Source: Citreimonas salinaria (GTDB taxonomy: Bacteria > Pseudomonadota > Alphaproteobacteria > Rhodobacterales > Rhodobacteraceae). Taken from it: 64,000 bases of DNA. The notes beneath the pieces are model-generated. The model searched no databases, was not told the origin of the DNA, and saw nothing but the letters and a program-made list of their open reading frames with translations. Below, piece after piece: positions 29,652-39,611 of this stretch (its first letter is position 1; each line of letters starts with the position of its first letter). The DNA lies in contig NZ_FNPF01000003.1 of NCBI RefSeq assembly GCF_900107235.1, positions 62,001-126,000 of the forward strand, given 5' to 3'. Made by a program: the position numbers and the translations under genes.

Positions 29652-29771
29652 GTGATTTCCCCTTGCTGGGTCGATGGAGTCCGGGTCGGCCGTGCCGATC
29701 GCCGTCCGTTGGGGCGGCGCTCCGTACCGATACCGGGCGCGCGGCGTCCCGCGACGCACCTTGCAGATGTG

Positions 29772-29800
29772 GCTTTACTCCTGGCGGATCAAAGGGTCAA
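29772..29800 (-). promoter_or_regulatory. Candidate sigma-70 promoter of the nuo operon
   Basis: Minus strand TTGACC (29800-29795), 17-base spacer, TAAAGC (29777-29772). It would give a leader of about 115 bases before the nuoA GTG. The -35 is good and the -10 weak. The gap 29652-29945 has no gene. I looked for an FnrL palindrome (TTGAT-N4-ATCAA) and saw none. Confidence 0.35.
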
Positions 29801-29945
29801 CCGGGCGCGAATACAAGGCCGCGGGCGAATATCCCACCATTTCAGAATGTTGGCCTTTCCGAGGCCTTGCGACAATTGGCTGCGCCGCGCAGACGTCACG
29901 CCTGACGCAGCGTCGACCGCCCCTTTGCGGGATCATGCCGCCGCT

Positions 29946-30737
29946 TCATTCCGCCGCGTCGTCCCACGGCGCGCGCCGTTTTTCAAGGAACGCCGCCACG
30001 CCTTCATGCGCCTCGGCTGTCTCCCATCGCAGGGCCAGCGCGTCGATCGCCATCTCGACGTCCGAGCCGCGGACCTCGCCGGCGAGATCGCGCAATAGCC
30101 GCTTGGCCTCGCGCACCGCGCCCGGCGCGCAGGACAGGTAGGGCGTCACCTCGGCCGCGACCGCGTCGTCAAGCGCGTCGGCCGGCACAACACGCGTCAG
30201 CAGGTTCAGGCGAACGGCCTCGGCCGCGTCGAACAGGCGCGCGGACATGAAAACCTCCTGCGCGCGCGTGGCGCCCATGCGCGCGATCACGTAGGGGCCG
30301 ATGTTCGCCGGGATCAGGCCCAGCTTCGTCTCGGTCAGGCCGAAGCGCGCGCCGTCGACCGCGATGACGACGTCGCAGACCGAGAGCAGCCCGACACCGC
30401 CGCCGAAAGCGTTGCCCTGCACCCGCCCAATCAGCGGCTGCGGCAGCGCGTAGAGCGCCCCGAGCGCGCTGGCGATGCGCTTGGATTCGCGCCGCCGCGT
30501 ACGGGTGTCCATGCCGAACTGCTCGCGCATCCAGGCGAGGTCGCCGCCGGCGCAAAAGCTGCGTCCTTCGGCGGTCAGCACGACGACGCGCGTCTCGGCA
30601 TCCTCGGCCACGGCTTGGGCCACGCCCTCGAGCTCGGTCAGCATCTCGGCCGACAGGGCGTTGTGCTTGTCGGGCCGGTTGAGCGTTATTGTGGTCACGC
30701 CGCGTGCGTCGCGCGCCACGTCGATCAGTCCGGTCAT
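29946..30737 (-). CDS. liuC: Enoyl-CoA hydratase, probably methylglutaconyl-CoA hydratase
   Basis: 263-residue crotonase-fold enzyme. The oxyanion-hole motifs (SFCAGGDLAWM and GNAFGGGVGLLSVCD) and the acidic residue region TETKLGLIPANIGPYV are visible. In this operon, with methylcrotonyl-CoA carboxylase and HMG-CoA lyase, the expected step is hydration of 3-methylglutaconyl-CoA to HMG-CoA. The start at 30737 overlaps the lyase stop (ATGA); the frame to 30785 is not conserved. Substrate is inferred from context. Confidence 0.88.
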   Translation of the reverse strand: MTGLIDVARDARGVTTITLNRPDKHNALSAEMLTELEGVAQAVAEDAETRVVVLTAEGRSFCAGGDLAWMREQFGMDTRTRRRESKRIASALGALYALPQPLIGRVQGNAFGGGVGLLSVCDVVIAVDGARFGLTETKLGLIPANIGPYVIARMGATRAQEVFMSARLFDAAEAVRLNLLTRVVPADALDDAVAAEVTPYLSCAPGAVREAKRLLRDLAGEVRGSDVEMAIDALALRWETAEAHEGVAAFLEKRRAPWDDAAE

Positions 30738-31618
30738 CGTCCTGCCTCCTGCTGGATGGTTTCGCGCGGTGGCCGCATGGCGCACGCCATCGTGGCGGCG
30801 CGGGACAGCAACGCCCCGTCCAGCCCGGTGTCGTAGCCAAGCGCGGTCAGGCGGTCATGCACCGCCTCGGTCGCCACGTTGCCGGCCGCGCCGGGCGCGT
30901 AGGGACAGCCGCCGAGACCGCCCACGGCGGCGTCGAACACCCGCAGGCCCCGCGCCAGCGCCGCCTCGACATTGTCGAGGGCGCGTCCTGCGGTGTCGTG
31001 GAAATGCCCCGCCAGCTTTTCGGCCGGCAACTCCTTTAGAACCGCGGCCAGCATGGCATCTACCGCCTCGGGCGTCGCCTGCCCGATCGTGTCGCCGAGG
31101 CTGATCTCGTAGCAGCCCATGTCGCGCAGGGCCGCCGCGACCCGCGCCACCGCCTCGGGCGCCACCGCGCCGTCGAAGGGACAGTCGCAGACGCAGGACA
31201 CGTAGCCGCGCACCGGCAACCCGGCCTCGCGCGCCGCCGCCGCCACGGGTGCGAAGCGTTCGAGGCTTTCGGCAATGCTGGCGTTGATGTTCGCGCGCGA
31301 GAACCCTTCCGAGGCCGAGCCGAAGACCGACACCTCGTCCGCCCGCGCCGCGATGGCGCGCTCCAGACCCTTCATGTTCGGCGTCAGCGCGGCGTAGGAC
31401 ACGCCCGGCGCGCGGCGGATGCCGGCCAGTACCTCGGCCGAATCCGCCATCTGCGGCACCCATTTCGGACTGACGAAGCTGGCGCATTCGATCCGGCGGA
31501 AGCCCGCGCTGGACAGGATGTCGACCAGCGCCACCTTGTCAGCGGTGGGAATCGCGCGCGTCTCGTTCTGCAGCCCGTCGCGCGGGCCGACCTCGAAGAT
31601 CTCGACGGGTCCGGTCAT
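30734..31618 (-). CDS. mvaB: Hydroxymethylglutaryl-CoA lyase
   Basis: 294-residue TIM-barrel lyase that splits HMG-CoA to acetyl-CoA and acetoacetate, the last step of leucine breakdown. EVGPRDGLQNE at the N-terminus carries the metal Asp and substrate Arg, GHFHDTAG the metal His, and the signature AVGGLGGCPYAPGAAGN the catalytic Cys. Start MTGPVEIFEV is typical. It lies 11 bases downstream of the GST gene. Confidence 0.96.
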   Translation of the reverse strand: MTGPVEIFEVGPRDGLQNETRAIPTADKVALVDILSSAGFRRIECASFVSPKWVPQMADSAEVLAGIRRAPGVSYAALTPNMKGLERAIAARADEVSVFGSASEGFSRANINASIAESLERFAPVAAAAREAGLPVRGYVSCVCDCPFDGAVAPEAVARVAAALRDMGCYEISLGDTIGQATPEAVDAMLAAVLKELPAEKLAGHFHDTAGRALDNVEAALARGLRVFDAAVGGLGGCPYAPGAAGNVATEAVHDRLTALGYDTGLDGALLSRAATMACAMRPPRETIQQEAGR

Positions 31619-31629
31619 GGCGTCCTCTC

Positions 31630-32298
31630 TCAGGCTTCGGGCACAGGATAGAAGTCGCGGTCGTAGAACCGCTGCGGGCCTTCGCGGCCGACCGCGCGGC
31701 GATGGGCATCGCGCGCCTCCATGCGGGCCTTGTAGGCCAGCAGGCGCGGGAATTCATCCATCTTCACGTAGTAGGGCGCCGCGAACAGGTTGAAGCCCAT
31801 CATGATGTCGGCGGCCGAGAATCCCGACGGCAGCAGCCAGTCGCCGGCCAGCCGCTCCTCCATCCCGCGCAGGGTCTGGCGCAACCGCGCCACCGTCAGC
31901 TTGACCACTGTCGCGGGCGGTTTCGCCGGCGGGCGGAGAAAGACCATCATCAGGTTCAACTGCTCGATCAGGCTGGCCTGCGTCTCGGCGTAGTGGATCC
32001 ATTGCAGGTAGGCAGGCCGTTCCGCATCGCCGGGCGCGCGGCCAAGCTGCGGTGCGTGAGTTTCGACCAGGTGCTGCACGATCGCTCCGGACTCGCTCAT
32101 CTCCAACCCGTCATGCTCGATCGCCGGGATGCGCATGGCTGGCGAGACGCGCGGCAGCGCGCCCTCGCGCATGCCCGCGGTGCCGATGCGGTATTCCACC
32201 ACGTCCAGCCCGCCGAAGCGGTCGACGCCGATCTCCTCGGTCAGCCAGAGCACGCGAAAGGACCGGCCGTACTGCACGTGATGCAGGGTGAGCGTCAC
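31630..32298 (-). CDS. Glutathione S-transferase family protein
   Basis: 222 residues with a thioredoxin-like N-terminal domain (LHHVQYGRSFRVLWLTEE, MRIPAIEHDGLEMSESGAIVQHL, with the cis-Pro and the ESGAI glutathione motif) and an all-helical C-terminal domain (GFSAADIMMGFNL). The GTG start at 32298 overlaps the mccA stop as GTGA. A GST in a leucine operon is not needed for the classical pathway; it may handle a reactive acyl-CoA product or be a passenger. Substrate unknown. Confidence 0.85.
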   Translation of the reverse strand: MTLTLHHVQYGRSFRVLWLTEEIGVDRFGGLDVVEYRIGTAGMREGALPRVSPAMRIPAIEHDGLEMSESGAIVQHLVETHAPQLGRAPGDAERPAYLQWIHYAETQASLIEQLNLMMVFLRPPAKPPATVVKLTVARLRQTLRGMEERLAGDWLLPSGFSAADIMMGFNLFAAPYYVKMDEFPRLLAYKARMEARDAHRRAVGREGPQRFYDRDFYPVPEA

Positions 32299-34241
32299 GC
32301 AGTCTCCTCCACCTCTTCCAGCCGGATCAGCGGCGCGCCCGCCTCGACCTGTGCGCCTTCGGTGACCAGAACCTCGGCCACCGTGCCGTCGCGCCAAGCG
32401 GTCATGGCGTGCTCCATCTTCATGGCCTCGAGCACCACAAGCCGCTGGCCTTCGACCACGTTCTGCCCGGCCTCGACCGCCACCGACACGACGCGGCCGG
32501 GCATCGGCGCCAGCGTCAGCGAGTCGCCCGTCGCGGCCGCCGCCGCGCGTTCCAGCGGGTCGATCACGTCGAAAGCGACCGCGGGCGCCGCGAAGACCGT
32601 CACCCGGCCGCGCTCTGCGTGCACGGGTGCTGCGGGCTCGCCATCGATGCGCCAGATGCCGCCGCGGCGCTCGGCAAGCGAGGTCGCCTCGGGCAGCGCG
32701 ATCTCGACCGAATGCGGGCCGCCGACGCGCAGGGTGCAGTCGATCTCGGTGCCGCCGGTGGACAGGGTGATGCGCCGCGCGAGCGGCTGCCACAGGGTGA
32801 ACCCGGCATCCCAGCCATTGTCGCCATCCAGACCCGCCGCCGCCAGCGCCGCGCGCGCGACCACTCGCTGATGGGCCGCATCCAAGGCTGTCAGCGCGTC
32901 GAGATCGCGCGCGATCAGCCCGGTATCGACCTCACCGGCGGCAAAGCCCGGATGCGCCGCCAGCCGCGACAGGAAGGCGAGATTGGTGACGGTGCCGGCG
33001 ACCTGCGTCCCCGCCAGCGCGCGCGACAGCTTGCGCAGCGCGATGGCGCGGGTCGGGCCGTGGGTGATGATCTTTGCGATCATCGGGTCGTAATGCGGGC
33101 TGATCACGTCGCCGCCGCGCACGCCGCTGTCGCAGCGGGCGTCGGCGGGAAATTCCAAGTGCGACAGCCGGCCGGTCGCGGGCAGGAAGCCCGCCGGCAC
33201 GTCCTCGGCATACAGCCGCGCCTCGAAGGCGTGGCCGGAGATCGACAGGTCCTCCTGCCGCGCGGGCAGCGGCTCGCCTGCGGCGACGCGCAACTGCCAT
33301 TCGACCAGGTCCACGCCGGTGATCGCCTCGGTCACCGGGTGTTCCACCTGCAGGCGGGTGTTCATCTCCATGAACCAGAACCCGTCGGGGCGTAGACCAC
33401 GTGATCCGTCGACGATGAACTCGATCGTGCCCGCGCCGGCATATCCGATCGCCTCGGCCGCGCGCACCGCGGCGTCGCCCATCGCAGTGCGCATCTCGGG
33501 CGTCATGCCGGGCGCGGGCGCTTCCTCGATCACCTTCTGGTGGCGGCGCTGAAGCGAGCAGTCGCGCTCGAACAGGTGGACGGCGCGCGTCCCGTCGCCG
33601 AAGACCTGCACCTCGATGTGGCGCGGTCGGGTGACGAACTTCTCGATCAGCACTGCGTCGTTGCCGAAGGCGGTGCGCGCCTCGCCCTTGGCGGATTTCA
33701 GCGCGTCGGCGAAATCGCCCTCGCGCTCGACCAGCCGCATGCCCTTGCCGCCGCCGCCGGCGACGGCCTTGATCAGCACCGGATAGCCGATCGTCGCGGC
33801 CTCGGCCGCCAGCGTCCCGGCATCCTGATCGTCGCCGAGGTAGCCCGGCACGACCGGCACGCCGGCCTCTTCCATCAGGCGCTTGGCGGCGTCCTTCAGG
33901 CCCATCTTGCGGATCGCGGACGCCGAGGGACCGATGAACACCAGCCCCGTCGCCTCGACCGCCTCGACAAAATCGGGGTTCTCCGACAGGAAGCCGTAGC
34001 CGGGATGGATCGCCTGCGCGCCGGTGGCCAGCGCGGCCTCGATGATCGCCTCGCCGCGCAGGTAGCTTTCAGCCGGAGACGCGCCGCCCAGGCTGACGGC
34101 GCGGTCGCCCATGGCCACGTGCGCGGCGCCCGCGTCCACGTCGGAATGGACGGCGACGGTGGTCACGCCCATGGCCCGCGCGGTGCGGATGACCCGGCAG
34201 GCAATCTCGCCGCGGTTGGCGATCAGGATGGTGTCGAACAT
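32295..34241 (-). CDS. mccA: Methylcrotonyl-CoA carboxylase, biotin-carboxylase subunit alpha
   Basis: 648 residues. Biotin carboxylase domain (residues 1 to about 450) starting FDTILIANRGEIACRVIRTA, with ATP loop GGGGKGMR and the family sequence QRRHQKVIEEAPAP, followed by a linker and the C-terminal biotinyl domain with EAMKMEHAM near residue 605. Together with MccB it carboxylates 3-methylcrotonyl-CoA. It is biotinylated by a BirA such as that at 9176-9916. Acetyl- or propionyl-CoA carboxylase alpha is the alternative, excluded by operon context. Confidence 0.94.
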   Translation of the reverse strand: MFDTILIANRGEIACRVIRTARAMGVTTVAVHSDVDAGAAHVAMGDRAVSLGGASPAESYLRGEAIIEAALATGAQAIHPGYGFLSENPDFVEAVEATGLVFIGPSASAIRKMGLKDAAKRLMEEAGVPVVPGYLGDDQDAGTLAAEAATIGYPVLIKAVAGGGGKGMRLVEREGDFADALKSAKGEARTAFGNDAVLIEKFVTRPRHIEVQVFGDGTRAVHLFERDCSLQRRHQKVIEEAPAPGMTPEMRTAMGDAAVRAAEAIGYAGAGTIEFIVDGSRGLRPDGFWFMEMNTRLQVEHPVTEAITGVDLVEWQLRVAAGEPLPARQEDLSISGHAFEARLYAEDVPAGFLPATGRLSHLEFPADARCDSGVRGGDVISPHYDPMIAKIITHGPTRAIALRKLSRALAGTQVAGTVTNLAFLSRLAAHPGFAAGEVDTGLIARDLDALTALDAAHQRVVARAALAAAGLDGDNGWDAGFTLWQPLARRITLSTGGTEIDCTLRVGGPHSVEIALPEATSLAERRGGIWRIDGEPAAPVHAERGRVTVFAAPAVAFDVIDPLERAAAAATGDSLTLAPMPGRVVSVAVEAGQNVVEGQRLVVLEAMKMEHAMTAWRDGTVAEVLVTEGAQVEAGAPLIRLEEVEETA

Positions 34242-34298
34242 GCGCGTCCTCCGGGCCTTGCGCCCCTTGAAATCCTTCGTGCCGGCACGGGGCCGGCG

Positions 34299-35903
34299 CT
34301 ACATCCGGAACACGCCAAAGCGCGTCTCCTCGATGGGCGCGTTCAGCGCGGCGCGCAGGCTCAGCGCCAGAACCGCGCGCGACTTGCGCGGGTCCACGAT
34401 GCCGTCGTCCCACAGCCGGGCCGAGGCATAGAGCGGGTGCGACTGGCGCTCGAACATCTCGATCGTCGGGCGCTTGAACTCGGCCTCGTCCTCCTCGGAC
34501 CAGCTGCCGCCCGCGCGTTCGATCGCGTCGCGTTTCACGGTCGCCAGCACCCCCGCCGCCTGCGGGCCGCCCATGACGCTGATCCGGCTGTTGGGCCAAG
34601 TCCACAGGAAGCGCGGCTGGTAGGCGCGTCCGGACATGCCGTAATTGCCCGCGCCGAAGCTGCCGCCGACCAGAAGCGTGATCTTGGGCACGCTGGTCGT
34701 GGCGACCGCGGTCACCATCTTGGCGCCGTGGCGCGCGATGCCCTCGTTCTCATATTTCCGGCCGACCATGAAGCCGGTGATGTTCTGCAGGAAGACCAGC
34801 GGGATGCGCCGCTGGCTGCACAGTTCGACGAAATGCGCGCCCTTCTGGGCGCTTTCGCTGAACAGCACGCCGTTGTTGGCGATGATGCCGACGGGCATGC
34901 CCTCGACATGGGCAAAGCCGGTCACCAGGGTCTCGCCGAAGCGGGGCTTAAACTCGTCCAGACGCGAGCCGTCGACGATGCGGGCGATGACCTCGCGGAT
35001 GTCGTAAGGTGTCGTCAGGCGGTCGGGCACGACGCCCAAGATCTCGTCGGGGTCGTAGGCGGGCGCTTCCGGCGATTGCAGATCGACCACCGCGCTGCGG
35101 TCGGGGCCGAGCGAGCCTACCGCGCGTCGCGCCAGCGCCAGCGCGTGCGCGTCGTCCTCGGCAAGGTAGTCGGCCACGCCGGACAGGCGCGTGTGCACGT
35201 CGCCACCGCCGAGATCTTCGGCACTGACCACCTCTCCGGTTGCGGCCTTCACCAGCGGCGGGCCGGCGAGGAAGATGGTGCCCTGCTCCTTGACGATGAT
35301 GGTGACGTCGGACATCGCCGGCACGTAGGCGCCCCCGGCGGTGCAGGAGCCCATGACCACGGCGATCTGCGCGATGCCCTTCGCCGACATGCGCGCCTGG
35401 TTGTAGAAGATGCGGCCGAAATGGTCGCGATCGGGAAAGACCTCGTCCTGGTTCGGCAGGTTGGCGCCGCCGCTGTCGACCAGGTAGAGGCACGGCAGGC
35501 GGTTTTCCTCGGCGATCTCCTGCGCGCGCAGGTGCTTCTTCACGCTCATCGGGTAGTAGGTGCCGCCCTTCACGGTGGCGTCGTTGCACACCACCATGAC
35601 CTGCCGGCCCTGAACCAGACCGATGCCCGCGATGACACCGGCTGCTGGCGCGGCCCCGTCGTAGAGGCCATGCGCCGCCGTCGCGCCGATCTCGAGGAAG
35701 GGCGTGCCCGCGTCGAGCAGGTTTGCCACACGCTCGCGCGGCAGCATCTTTCCGCGGTCAAGGTGCCGCTGACGGGCCTTGGCACCGCCGCCCTCGGCGG
35801 CTTGCGCGGCCGCTTGCTGGATCTCGTGCAGAGCGTCCATGTGCGCGGCGCGGTTGCGGGCGAAATCCTCTGACCCGGTCAGGATTTGCGAGGCGATCTT
35901 CAT
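34299..35903 (-). CDS. mccB: Methylcrotonyl-CoA carboxylase, carboxyltransferase subunit beta
   Basis: 534 residues of the crotonase-like carboxyltransferase family. The oxyanion-hole motif [43 protein letters not shown] (the methylcrotonyl-CoA type) and a C-terminal GVFRM are visible. It transfers CO2 from biotin to 3-methylcrotonyl-CoA. 57 bases separate it from mccA. Its ATG overlaps the acyl-CoA synthetase stop by 4 bases. Confidence 0.95.
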   Translation of the reverse strand: MKIASQILTGSEDFARNRAAHMDALHEIQQAAAQAAEGGGAKARQRHLDRGKMLPRERVANLLDAGTPFLEIGATAAHGLYDGAAPAAGVIAGIGLVQGRQVMVVCNDATVKGGTYYPMSVKKHLRAQEIAEENRLPCLYLVDSGGANLPNQDEVFPDRDHFGRIFYNQARMSAKGIAQIAVVMGSCTAGGAYVPAMSDVTIIVKEQGTIFLAGPPLVKAATGEVVSAEDLGGGDVHTRLSGVADYLAEDDAHALALARRAVGSLGPDRSAVVDLQSPEAPAYDPDEILGVVPDRLTTPYDIREVIARIVDGSRLDEFKPRFGETLVTGFAHVEGMPVGIIANNGVLFSESAQKGAHFVELCSQRRIPLVFLQNITGFMVGRKYENEGIARHGAKMVTAVATTSVPKITLLVGGSFGAGNYGMSGRAYQPRFLWTWPNSRISVMGGPQAAGVLATVKRDAIERAGGSWSEEDEAEFKRPTIEMFERQSHPLYASARLWDDGIVDPRKSRAVLALSLRAALNAPIEETRFGVFRM

Positions 35904-37471
35904 GTCTTGCCTTCCGTGTCAGGTGAGGTTTCGGCGGCTGCCCGAGCCTTCAGTTCGCGGCGGATGACCTTGCCAGTCACCGTCATCGGCAGCACTTCCA
36001 GAAAAGCGATTTCCCTTGGGCAAGAATAGGTTGCGAGCCGATCCTTCACCCATGCCTTCAGCGCGTCGGCGTCGGGCGTGCTGCCCGTGCGCGGGACGAC
36101 ATAGGCCTTCACGATCTCGGTGCGCAGCGCGTCGGGCTTGCCCACCACGCCCACGTTGGCCACGTCGGGATGCGCCATCAGGCAATCCTCGATCTCGGAC
36201 GGGCCGATGCGGTAGCCGGCGCTGGTGATCACGTCATCCTCGCGGCCGCGGAAGCGGATGAAGCCGTCCTCGATCGTGCCGCGGTCGCCGGTCACCAGCC
36301 AGTCGCCGCGGAACTTCGCGGCGGTCTCGGCGGGCTTGCCGCGGTATTCCAGCATCATCGACGCGGCGCCACGGCGGATGGCGATGTCGCCCTCGCCGTC
36401 GGTCGGATTGCCCTCGGCGTCGATCACGGCCACGTCGAAGCCCGGTACCGCGCGGCCGATCGCGCCGGGGCGTGGATCGAACAGCGCGGCGCAGGCGCTG
36501 GCGACCATGTTGCATTCGGTCTGGCCGTAGAACTCGTTTATCGTCACCCCGAACGCTTCGCGACCCCAGGCCAGCATCTCGGCACCCAGCGGCTCGCCGC
36601 CGCTGGCGACGCTGCGCAGGCCGGGAAGAGACGCGTCCGCCGCCTTCAGCATCCGCAGGGCGGTCGGCGGGAAGAATATGTTCCGGACCGAGGCTTCGCG
36701 GATGATCTTCAGGCACTCGTCGACGTCGAAGCGCGCCATGCGGGCGGCCACGACCCGCACGCCGAGCGCGAGGCCCGGCATCGCCACGTCGAACAGCCCG
36801 CCGATCCAGGCCCAGTCCGCCGGTGTCCACAGCACATCGCCCGGCTGGCCGAGGAAGTCGTGGCTCATCTCGACGCCCGGCAGGTGACCGGTCAGCATCC
36901 GGTGGCCGTGCAGCGCGCCCTTTGGTGCCCCCGTGGTACCCGAGGTGTAGATCAGGCAGGCGGGCGTTTCCGGCCCGGTCTCGACCGCCGGGCTCTCATC
37001 GGGTGCGTCGGGCAGGTCGGCGGCAGTCAGCGCCGCATGGCCCAGCCCCGATACGCGCGCGGCGCCCTCGTCGTCGGTGACGGTGACCTTGGCGCCCGCG
37101 TCACCCAGTCGCGAGCGCAGCGCGTCGTCGCGGAACAGCACGAACAGCGGCACCGAGATCGCGCCCAGCCGCCACGCGGCCAGATGCGCGGCCAGGCACA
37201 GCGGCGACTGCGACAGCAGAACGCCCACCGTGTCGCCCGCAGCCACGCCGCGCGCCACCAGCGCCGCCTGCACCCGGCGCGACAGATGCGCGAGATCGGC
37301 GTAGCTCCAGTCCACGCGCGCGCCGCCCGACAGGTCGATCAGCGCGAGGCGGTCAGGCTCGGACTTAGCGCGGTCGTCGCAGGCCTGCACCGCCATGTTG
37401 AGCCGCGACGGCAGGTCCCACGCGAAATCCGCCCGCTGCGAATCGTATGATCGGGCCGGCTTCAGCATCAT
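35900..37471 (-). CDS. AMP-forming acyl-CoA synthetase
   Basis: 523 residues of the adenylate-forming superfamily. P-loop like [26 protein letters not shown] (motif A5), [14 protein letters not shown] and the C-terminal catalytic Lys in [12 protein letters not shown] are all present. Sequence style ([18 protein letters not shown]) fits the medium-chain/acetyl-CoA synthetase-like (AcsM) branch. In this operon it could activate isovalerate or another short branched acid to its CoA thioester; substrate inferred. Start ATGATG overlaps the upstream LprI-like stop; the reading frame further upstream is a shadow. Confidence 0.88.
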   Translation of the reverse strand: MMLKPARSYDSQRADFAWDLPSRLNMAVQACDDRAKSEPDRLALIDLSGGARVDWSYADLAHLSRRVQAALVARGVAAGDTVGVLLSQSPLCLAAHLAAWRLGAISVPLFVLFRDDALRSRLGDAGAKVTVTDDEGAARVSGLGHAALTAADLPDAPDESPAVETGPETPACLIYTSGTTGAPKGALHGHRMLTGHLPGVEMSHDFLGQPGDVLWTPADWAWIGGLFDVAMPGLALGVRVVAARMARFDVDECLKIIREASVRNIFFPPTALRMLKAADASLPGLRSVASGGEPLGAEMLAWGREAFGVTINEFYGQTECNMVASACAALFDPRPGAIGRAVPGFDVAVIDAEGNPTDGEGDIAIRRGAASMMLEYRGKPAETAAKFRGDWLVTGDRGTIEDGFIRFRGREDDVITSAGYRIGPSEIEDCLMAHPDVANVGVVGKPDALRTEIVKAYVVPRTGSTPDADALKAWVKDRLATYSCPREIAFLEVLPMTVTGKVIRRELKARAAAETSPDTEGKT

Positions 37472-37965
37472 TCGGCTCCGAGCTGTTCTTCGAGATACAG
37501 CGCCTGCTGCGCAGTCTGCGACATGAGGCACGCCAGCTGCGCCGGACCGCCGCCGGTGCCGCCGCCCCACAGGCTGCGCTCGTAGTCGCAGCGCCGGTCG
37601 CGATAGGTGATCCAGGCGCGCTGCATCTCGCGCAGCGCCTCGACCGAGGAAGGCACGGGCGCGCCAAGCTGGGCGTTCTCGGCGTCGAGAGTGGCAAGCC
37701 TGTCGCGCAACGCGCCGTAGGCAGTGTTGAGCGCCTCGTCCCAGTATTGAAGCTCGCTGTCGAAGCAGAAGCCCATGGCGACGGTGGAATAGCCGCCCTG
37801 GTTCTCGACCATGCAGGCCTGTGCGCTGGCGCCGATGCACGTGTCGCCCAGGCCGCCCGCGGCAAAGCAGTCGTCCGTGGCCTGCGGCGAAAAGACCAGG
37901 TCCTGCGCGGCGGCAGGTACGGTCGCGGCGGCAAGGCAGAAGACGGCAAGGGCGGCTTTCAACAT
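37468..37965 (-). CDS. LprI-like exported protein (DUF1311 type)
   Basis: 165 residues with a signal peptide (MLKAALAVFCLAAATVPAAAQ, cleavage near residue 21) and about seven cysteines in the mature part. The segment YWDEALNTAYGALRDRL followed by AWITYRDRRCDYE matches the LprI / lysozyme-inhibitor domain (DUF1311). So it is periplasmic and probably disulfide-bonded. It sits between ivd and the acyl-CoA synthetase in the leucine operon with an ATGA overlap, an odd place for an envelope protein. Role unknown. Confidence 0.8.
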   Translation of the reverse strand: MLKAALAVFCLAAATVPAAAQDLVFSPQATDDCFAAGGLGDTCIGASAQACMVENQGGYSTVAMGFCFDSELQYWDEALNTAYGALRDRLATLDAENAQLGAPVPSSVEALREMQRAWITYRDRRCDYERSLWGGGTGGGPAQLACLMSQTAQQALYLEEQLGAE

Positions 37966-37999
37966 GGCAGGGGACCCGGAAAGGGCTTCGGAGACAATG

Positions 38000-38332
38000 T
38001 CATGTGCGCGGCGCGCCGCCGGGCGCGCGCGGCGCTTCGTCCGGGCCGGTCATGCCCACCAATCCGCCCAGACGGTTCACGTCGAACCGCCAGCCCGGGC
38101 CGTCCGGCGGCGCGCAGATCACCGTGATCCAGACCCAGCCACCCTGCCCCGGCACAGCCACGCAATCCGCCGCGCGGGCCTGCGGGCCAGCCAGGGCGAC
38201 GTAACGCTCGACATAGGCCAGGATCGCGTCGCCCTCGGTCAGGTTGGCCGCCAGCCAGCCCAGCCGGAACGCCTGCAGCGCGGCGAGCGAGACGATCAGG
38301 GCAAGCGGCAGGAACCAGACCCATCGCGGCAT
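38000..38332 (-). CDS. Small protein with one N-terminal transmembrane helix
   Basis: 110 residues. MPRWVWFLPLALIVSLAALQAFRLG is one membrane anchor or uncleaved signal. The rest is soluble with two cysteines (ARAADCVAVPG and ITVICAPPDG) and a Pro/Gly-rich tail. It starts 5 bases after the ivd stop (38338), so it is in the operon. No family recognised. Probably exposed to the periplasm, by inference from the helix orientation. Confidence 0.7.
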   Translation of the reverse strand: MPRWVWFLPLALIVSLAALQAFRLGWLAANLTEGDAILAYVERYVALAGPQARAADCVAVPGQGGWVWITVICAPPDGPGWRFDVNRLGGLVGMTGPDEAPRAPGGAPRT

Positions 38333-38337
38333 GCCCC

Positions 38338-39501
38338 TCAGGCGACCGAGGCCAGCAATTCGCGGCCGATCAGCATGCGCCGGATTTCGGACGTGCCGGC
38401 GCCGATCTCCATCAGCTTCGCGTCGCGGAACAGCCGTGCGACCGGTGCGTCGGCCATGAAACCCGCGCCGCCCATCGCCTGCACCGCCTGGTGCGCCTGC
38501 ACCATCGCCTGTTCGGAAGCATACAGGCAGCAGGCGGCCGCGTCCTGCCGGGTCACGGTGCCGCGGTCGCAGGCGCGCGCGACCTCGTAGACATAGGCAC
38601 GGGCCGAGTTCATCGCGGTGTACATGTCCGCCATCTTGCCCTGCATCAGCTGGAACGAGCCGATGGGCTGGCCGAACTGCTTGCGCTCGGCCATGTAGGG
38701 CATGATCTCGTCCAGGCAGGCGGCCATGATGCCGAGGCCGATGCCGGCCAGAACGACGCGTTCGTAGTCGAGGCCGGACATCAGCACCTTCACGCCGCGC
38801 CCTTCCTCGCCCAGCACGTTCTCGAACGGAACCTCGCAATCGTCGAAGATCAACTCGGCGGTGTTCGAGCCGCGCATCCCCAGCTTGTCGAAATGCGGCG
38901 AGGTGCTGAAACCCTTCATCGACTTCTCGACCAGGAAGGCGGTGATGCCCTTGGGTCCAGCGTTGGGGTCGGTCTTGGCGTAGACCACCAGCGTGTCGGC
39001 GTCGGGGCCGTTGGTGATCCAGTACTTGGTGCCGTTCAGCCGGTAATGATCGTTGCGCTTTTCGGCCGTCAGCTTCATCGACACCACGTCCGAGCCGGCG
39101 CCGGCCTCGGACATGGCCAGCGCGCCCACGTGTTCACCCGAGATGAGGCCCGGCAGGTACTTGCGGCGCTGCTCGTCGTTGCCGTTCAGGCGGATCTGGT
39201 TGGTGCACAGGTTGGAATGCGCGCCGTAGGACAACGAGACGGACGCGCTGGCGCGGGCCACCTCCTCGATGGCGACGGTGTGGGCGAGATATCCCATGCC
39301 CGCGCCGCCGAATTCCTCCTCGACGGTTATGCCGTGCAGGCCAAGCTCGCCCATCTCGGTCCACAACTCGGACGGAAAGTCGTTATCGGTGTCGATCTGC
39401 GCCGACATCGGCTTGAGGCGCTCCTGCGCCCAGCGGTGCACCATGTCGCGCAGGGCGTTGACGTCTTCGCCAAGGTCGAAAGTCATCGATTGCATGAACA
39501 T
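38338..39501 (-). CDS. ivd: Isovaleryl-CoA dehydrogenase
   Basis: 387-residue FAD-dependent acyl-CoA dehydrogenase. [18 protein letters not shown]-like N-terminal sequence, [18 protein letters not shown], and [18 protein letters not shown] are family signatures. The catalytic Glu is expected in [11 protein letters not shown], which is the isovaleryl-type position; other acyl-CoA dehydrogenases carry it near the C-terminus. It oxidises isovaleryl-CoA to 3-methylcrotonyl-CoA. First gene of the operon. RBS GGGGAGG lies 11 bases before ATG 39501. Confidence 0.93.
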   Translation of the reverse strand: MFMQSMTFDLGEDVNALRDMVHRWAQERLKPMSAQIDTDNDFPSELWTEMGELGLHGITVEEEFGGAGMGYLAHTVAIEEVARASASVSLSYGAHSNLCTNQIRLNGNDEQRRKYLPGLISGEHVGALAMSEAGAGSDVVSMKLTAEKRNDHYRLNGTKYWITNGPDADTLVVYAKTDPNAGPKGITAFLVEKSMKGFSTSPHFDKLGMRGSNTAELIFDDCEVPFENVLGEEGRGVKVLMSGLDYERVVLAGIGLGIMAACLDEIMPYMAERKQFGQPIGSFQLMQGKMADMYTAMNSARAYVYEVARACDRGTVTRQDAAACCLYASEQAMVQAHQAVQAMGGAGFMADAPVARLFRDAKLMEIGAGTSEIRRMLIGRELLASVA

Positions 39502-39535
39502 TGGCCGAGGCGCCTCCCCACGCTGGTCCGGCTTA

Positions 39536-39551
39536 TTGAACGCTCGTTCAA
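39536..39551. promoter_or_regulatory. Palindromic TetR-type operator before ivd
   Basis: TTGAACG-CT-CGTTCAA: two perfect 7-base arms around 2 bases. On the minus strand it starts immediately after the -10 element TAGTAT, so a bound protein would block the start site. The form fits operators of TetR-family repressors, several of which control acyl-CoA pathways. No regulator gene lies next to it in the window. Confidence 0.6.
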
Positions 39552-39580
39552 ATACTACGCGCGGGCGTGCCCCCGGTCAA
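39552..39580 (-). promoter_or_regulatory. Sigma-70 promoter of the leucine catabolism operon
   Basis: Minus strand TTGACC (39580-39575), exactly 17 bases, TAGTAT (39557-39552). This is close to consensus for both boxes and overlaps the end of the ivd operator. The start point should fall near 39545, about 45 bases before ATG. Confidence 0.7.
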
Positions 39581-39611
39581 GCGTCGGCTGAACACTGCTG
39601 CGGCGCAGATC

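Noticed and set aside
29652-29945. FNR-type (TTGAT-N4-ATCAA) site before nuoA
   Set aside because: ATCAA occurs once but no TTGAT at the right spacing.
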